Part shown: positions 61,003 to 64,000 of the stretch, in pieces
How positions within the stretch are numbered: position 1 is the first letter of the stretch
Layout: the number at the start of each line of letters is the position of its first letter
Source: Mycobacteriales bacterium
GTDB lineage: Bacteria > Actinomycetota > Actinomycetes > Mycobacteriales > SCTD01
Reading direction: 5' to 3'
NCBI GenBank assembly: GCA_030447385.1
Contig: JAUJOY010000002.1
Span: forward strand, 642,081 to 706,080
DNA length: 64,000 nt
Program-made: the position numbers and the translations under genes
The notes under the pieces: model-generated
What the model was told of the DNA's origin: nothing
The model's input: the letters and a program-made list of their open reading frames with translations, nothing else
The model's database searches: none

Positions 61003-61311
61003 TCAGCTGCCCGTGAGCCGCTGGACGAGCACGCTGGCGTCCCCCCGCAGCCGCAGGTCGGCGAGCACCACGGCCAGGGCTTCCCGCACGATGCGGCCGC
61101 GGTCCACAGCCACCCCGTGCTCCCCGCGCAAGGTCAGGCGGGCGCGCTCCAGCTCGAGGAGCTCCCCGGCGGAGACGTAGACCGTGATCTTCTCCTCGTG
61201 CCGCTGGCGCCCCGTCGAGGCGTGCCCACCCGCGACCGCAGCCGGGCCCTCGGCGCCGCCGGTGGCGCGGAACAGCTCCTCGGCGGCCGGAAGTGCTGAG
61301 CGCCGGCTCAT
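61003..61311 (-). CDS. RHH-like small protein of the parA-scpA cluster
   Basis: A 102-residue protein whose C-terminal half (KITVYVSAGELLELERARLT then LRGEHGVAVDRGRIVREALA) looks like a ribbon-helix-helix DNA-binding domain; the N-terminal half is Ala/Gly-rich and disordered. It overlaps the parA stop by 4 nt. ParA-type ATPases often need such small DNA-binding partners, so a partner role is plausible but not shown. Confidence 0.7.
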   Translation of the reverse strand: MSRRSALPAAEELFRATGGAEGPAAVAGGHASTGRQRHEEKITVYVSAGELLELERARLTLRGEHGVAVDRGRIVREALAVVLADLRLRGDASVLVQRLTGS

Positions 61312-62498
61312 CGGGCCAACACCTCCTTCGCCAGCTCGCGGTAGGCCGTGGCACCGTGCGAGTCCGTGGCGTAGGTCGTGATCGGCTCGCCGGCGACGGT
61401 GGTCTCCGGGAAGCGGATGGTCCGGTTGATGACGGTGTGGAACACCTTGTCGCCGAAGGCCTCGACGACGCGGGCGAGGACCTCACGGCCGTGCAGGGTG
61501 CGCGCGTCGTACATGGTGGCGAGGATGCCCTCGAGCTCCAGGTCGGGGTTGAGCCGCTCGCGCACCTTCTCGATGGTCTGGATGAGCAGGGCCACCCCGC
61601 GCAGGGCGAAGAACTCGCACTCCAGCGGGATGATGACGCCCTGGGCGGCGGTCAGCGCGTTGACCGTCAGCAGGCCCAGGGAGGGCTGGCAGTCGACGAG
61701 GACGATGTCGTAGTCCGGCAGGACCGGCTTGAGGACGCGCCGCAGCGTCTGCTCGCGGGCCACCTCGTTGACCAGCTGGACCTCGGCGGCCGACAGGTCG
61801 ATGTTGCTGGGCAGCAGGTCGAGCCCGGGAACGGCGGTCTTCAGCAGCACGTCGTCCACCTCGACCTCCCGCTCCATCAGCAGGTTGTAGACCGTGGTGT
61901 CCAGCTGCAGCGGGTTGACACCGAGCCCTACGGACAGCGCCCCCTGCGGGTCGAAGTCCACCAGGAGGACCCGGCGGCCGTACTCGGCGAGGGCCGCCCC
62001 CAGGTTGATGGTGCTGGTGGTCTTGCCGACCCCGCCCTTCTGGTTGCACATGGCGAGGATCCGCGCCGGACCGTGCTTCTTCAGCAGAGGCGGCGCGGGG
62101 AACGTCGGGCGCTTCCGGCCGGTCGGGCCGACCCCCTCCGCCTCGCCGATGGCGAGCGAGGCGGGGATCGCGCCGGGCTGGAGGGGCGCCCGCGTGCGGT
62201 CCGTGGCCACCGGCACGCCGGCCACGGGCGCGGTCTGCTCCTGGCGAGGCGCCTTGCGCGGCGCCGTCCCACCGACCTCGGGCGCGGCAGGAGAGGCGGC
62301 CGGTGCTGCCGTCCGCGGCGCGCGTGGGGTCCGCTTGCGCGCGGCAGCAGGAGCAGGCGCAGCGGGCGCGGGCACCGCGGCTGCCTTCGGACGGACGATC
62401 TTCTTCCCGGGCTTCGCGCCGGCATCGTCGGGGGCCACCGGTGCGCTCGCGGCAGCGGCGCGGCGGGCCCCACCCGTGGCCGGCGTCGACTTAGCCAT
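61308..62498 (-). CDS. ParA-family ATPase
   Basis: A 396-residue ParA/Soj-like ATPase. The deviant Walker A is CNQKGGVGKTTSTINLGAAL at about residues 151-170, followed by LVDFDPQGALSVGLGV and DIVLVDCQPSLGLLTVNAL. The first 140 residues are an Ala/Pro/Lys-rich disordered tail (ARKRTPRAPRTAAPAASPAA and similar), longer than in the usual chromosomal ParA. It is Rv1708-like and not the oriC-proximal ParA. ATG 62498 is used. A TAGAGT -10 box is 64 bp upstream. Confidence 0.9.
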   Translation of the reverse strand: MAKSTPATGGARRAAAASAPVAPDDAGAKPGKKIVRPKAAAVPAPAAPAPAAARKRTPRAPRTAAPAASPAAPEVGGTAPRKAPRQEQTAPVAGVPVATDRTRAPLQPGAIPASLAIGEAEGVGPTGRKRPTFPAPPLLKKHGPARILAMCNQKGGVGKTTSTINLGAALAEYGRRVLLVDFDPQGALSVGLGVNPLQLDTTVYNLLMEREVEVDDVLLKTAVPGLDLLPSNIDLSAAEVQLVNEVAREQTLRRVLKPVLPDYDIVLVDCQPSLGLLTVNALTAAQGVIIPLECEFFALRGVALLIQTIEKVRERLNPDLELEGILATMYDARTLHGREVLARVVEAFGDKVFHTVINRTIRFPETTVAGEPITTYATDSHGATAYRELAKEVLAR

Positions 62499-62561
62499 AG
62501 AAGTACATCTCTCTCTTCCGATCTAGCGTTGGAGCGACAGAGCGGGCGGCGATGCCTGCGG

Positions 62562-62567
62562 ACTCTA
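62562..62567 (-). promoter_or_regulatory. -10 box of parA
   Basis: TAGAGT on the - strand, implying a leader of about 57 nt before ATG 62498. Confidence 0.4.
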
Positions 62568-62577
62568 GGTGCCGGGC

Positions 62578-62598
62578 CTGCGCTGTTACAACGCGCAG
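62578..62598 (-). terminator. Hairpin between xerD and the ParA gene
   Basis: CTGCGC and GCGCAG pair with a 9-nt loop on either strand, about 33 bp after the xerD stop and 11 bp before the ParA gene -10 box. It could end the xerD transcript or be an operator. Confidence 0.4.
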
Positions 62599-62630
62599 TG
62601 GGGCAGCGGCGCCTGTCCGCAGGGGCAGGC

Positions 62631-63530
62631 TCAGCGGCGTGCGCGGGGATGCGTCGTGGCGTACACCTCTCGCAGGCGGTCAACCGTCACCAGCGTGTAG
62701 ACCTGCGTGGTCGTGACGGAGGCGTGTCCGAGCAGCTCCTGCACGACCCGCACGTCCGCGCCGCCGTCGAGCAGGTGGGTCGCGAAGCTGTGCCGGAGGG
62801 TGTGCGGGGAGACCTCCACCCCTAGCCCCGCGCGGTCCGCAACCCGGCGCAGGACGGTCCAAGCGCTCTGCCGGGAGAGGCGGCCGCCGCGGGCGTTGAG
62901 GAACAGGGCTGGTGTGCCCGTGCCCGCCGCCGCCAGGACCGGGCGGCCTCGGACCAGGTAGGCCTCCACGGCCCGACCGGCGAAGCTGCCGACGGGGACC
63001 AGCCGCTGCTTGCCCCCCTTGCCGTCGAGGCGCACGAGCCCGGTGTCGCGGTGCAGGTCGTCGACGGCGAGGCCGACCGCCTCGGAGATGCGCGCACCCG
63101 TCCCGTACAGCAGCTCCAGCAGGGCGCGGTCGCGCAGCCCGAGTGACGTCGACGCGTCCGGTGCCGCCAGCAGCTGCTCGACCTGGGTGACGCTGAGCGC
63201 CTTGGGGAGCCGGCGAGCGGGGGCGGGCGGGCGCACCTCCCGCGCCGGGTCGACGGCGGTCCATCCCTCACGCAGGGCGAAGCGGTGCAGCCCGCGGACG
63301 GCCACCACCGCCCGGCCCGCGGAGGCCGCGGACAGCTGCGGGTGGCTCCCGCCGCCCTCGCGCAGGTCGGCCAGGAAGCCGGCGACGTCCGCCTCGACCA
63401 CCTCGTGCAGGGCGGTGCGCCCGCGCGCGTCCAGCCACCGCGCGTACCGCTCGAGGTCGCGCCGGTAGGAGGCCAGGGTGTTGGCGGCCAAGCCGCGCTC
63501 CACCGCGAGGTGGTCGACGTAGGCCGCCAC
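62631..63530 (-). CDS. xerD: Tyrosine recombinase XerD
   Basis: A 299-residue site-specific recombinase that acts with XerC at dif. The N-terminal core-binding domain ([20 protein letters not shown]) precedes the catalytic domain with Arg in [13 protein letters not shown], Lys in [13 protein letters not shown], His-x-x-Arg in [15 protein letters not shown], and the last His and Tyr in [18 protein letters not shown] 63530 is the only usable start, with GAGGG 3 nt upstream. The gene is about 28 kb from the candidate dif site. It sits between ald and parA as in Streptomyces. Confidence 0.94.
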   Translation of the reverse strand: MAAYVDHLAVERGLAANTLASYRRDLERYARWLDARGRTALHEVVEADVAGFLADLREGGGSHPQLSAASAGRAVVAVRGLHRFALREGWTAVDPAREVRPPAPARRLPKALSVTQVEQLLAAPDASTSLGLRDRALLELLYGTGARISEAVGLAVDDLHRDTGLVRLDGKGGKQRLVPVGSFAGRAVEAYLVRGRPVLAAAGTGTPALFLNARGGRLSRQSAWTVLRRVADRAGLGVEVSPHTLRHSFATHLLDGGADVRVVQELLGHASVTTTQVYTLVTVDRLREVYATTHPRARR

Positions 63531-63565
63531 GGCCCTCGGAGGTGACGGGGCGGCTGCCAGGCCGG

Positions 63566-64000
63566 TCAGGCGAGGGCCTCGCGCAGGTCGGCGACGGGCA
63601 GGCCGTGCGCCTCCGCCACCGGCGCGTAGACGAGCGAACCGCCGACGGTGTTGACGCCCAGCGCGAGGGCGGGGTCGGTGTCGACGGCTCTGCGCAGGCC
63701 GGAGTCGGCGATGGCCACGGCGTACGGCAGGGTGACGTTGGTCAGCGCGTACGTCGAGGTGTGCGGGACGGCGCCGGGCATGTTGGCGACGCAGTAGAAC
63801 AGGCAGCCGTTGACCTCGAAGGTGGGCTCGGAGTGGGTCGTCGGGCGGGTCGACTCGAAGCAGCCGCCCTGGTCGACCGAGATGTCGACGAGGACCGCCC
63901 CGGGCTTCATCCGGGACACCAGCTCGTCCGTGACGAGGGTCGGGGCCTTCGCGCCCGGCACGAGCACGGCGCCGATGACGAGGTCGGCGTCGAGAAGGGC
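63566..64000 (-). CDS. ald: Alanine dehydrogenase (5' part outside window)
   Basis: The C-terminal 144 residues of NAD-dependent alanine dehydrogenase, which interconverts L-alanine and pyruvate plus ammonia. The frame is open through base 64000, beginning [40 protein letters not shown] and [20 protein letters not shown] are family signatures. The stop is at 63566-63568. About 225-230 residues lie beyond the window. It is upstream of xerD on the same strand. Confidence 0.95.
   Translation of the reverse strand, partial: ALLDADLVIGAVLVPGAKAPTLVTDELVSRMKPGAVLVDISVDQGGCFESTRPTTHSEPTFEVNGCLFYCVANMPGAVPHTSTYALTNVTLPYAVAIADSGLRRAVDTDPALALGVNTVGGSLVYAPVAEAHGLPVADLREALA

Overview
The window is very GC-rich chromosomal DNA from an actinobacterium. 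The marker genes are the Pup ligase PafA with PafB/PafC, RbpA, GarA, a HelY-type helicase, an Lnt-Ppm1 pair, an LpqY-SugABC-type importer and an ald-xerD-parA-scpAB-rluB-cmk-der cluster arranged as in Mycobacterium and Streptomyces. A probable dif site means a circular chromosome. Genus is not determinable from what I see. Many genes lack a Shine-Dalgarno site and carry a TANNNT box 5-8 nt before the start codon, so leaderless transcripts are probably common.

Layout. 0-11 kb: protein quality control and export (pafA, FKBP, pafB-pafC, tatA-tatC, helY), then maf and dus. 11-20 kb: glpD, a 5'-3' exonuclease, an Lrp regulator, a frameshifted flavin/F420-type oxidoreductase, a ParB-fold protein and a sugar importer (lpqY-sugA-sugB-sugC like). 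20-28 kb: an overlapping CoA-transferase/ThDP-enzyme pair, a lysine 6-aminotransferase/aldehyde dehydrogenase operon and an amidohydrolase. 28-34 kb: lnt-ppm1-fxsA, rbpA with a SigR-type promoter, fprA and small proteins. 34.8-35.1 kb: a non-coding gap containing the dif candidate. 35-39 kb: a FetB-like permease, a three-gene HTTM/HAD operon, pabB and a DUF5999 gene. 39-51 kb: gcvP behind a tandem glycine riboswitch, then (reading upstream) MerR, bifunctional nuclease, MerR, garA, gcvH, DUF881, small basic protein, DUF881, a mannose-1-phosphate guanylyltransferase fusion and pgsA. 51-53.8 kb: a poorly coding stretch with a frameshifted small gene and a decayed phage terminase fragment next to tRNA-Pro(GGG). 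53.8-64 kb: der, plsC, cmk, tyrA, aroH, rluB, scpB, scpA, a site-2-protease-like protein, an RHH-like protein, parA, xerD and the end of ald.

The best observation is that this is probably the replication terminus. A 28-bp site at 34860-34887 has the XerC arm, 6-bp centre and XerD arm expected of an actinobacterial dif. Independently, the heptamer GGGGGAG lies almost only on the + strand left of it (15 against 0 by eye) and almost only on the - strand right of it (14 against 3), with the flip between 32.8 and 35.2 kb. Right of the site nearly all genes point toward it, as expected for co-orientation with the incoming fork. xerD, scpAB and a ParA-type ATPase lie about 25 kb away.

Other notable items are a SigR-type promoter on rbpA, a structured leader before lnt, a 16-bp tandem repeat in the garA leader, two single-base frameshifts, a site-2-protease relative without HExxH, and a guanylyltransferase whose phosphomannomutase-like half lacks the catalytic motifs.
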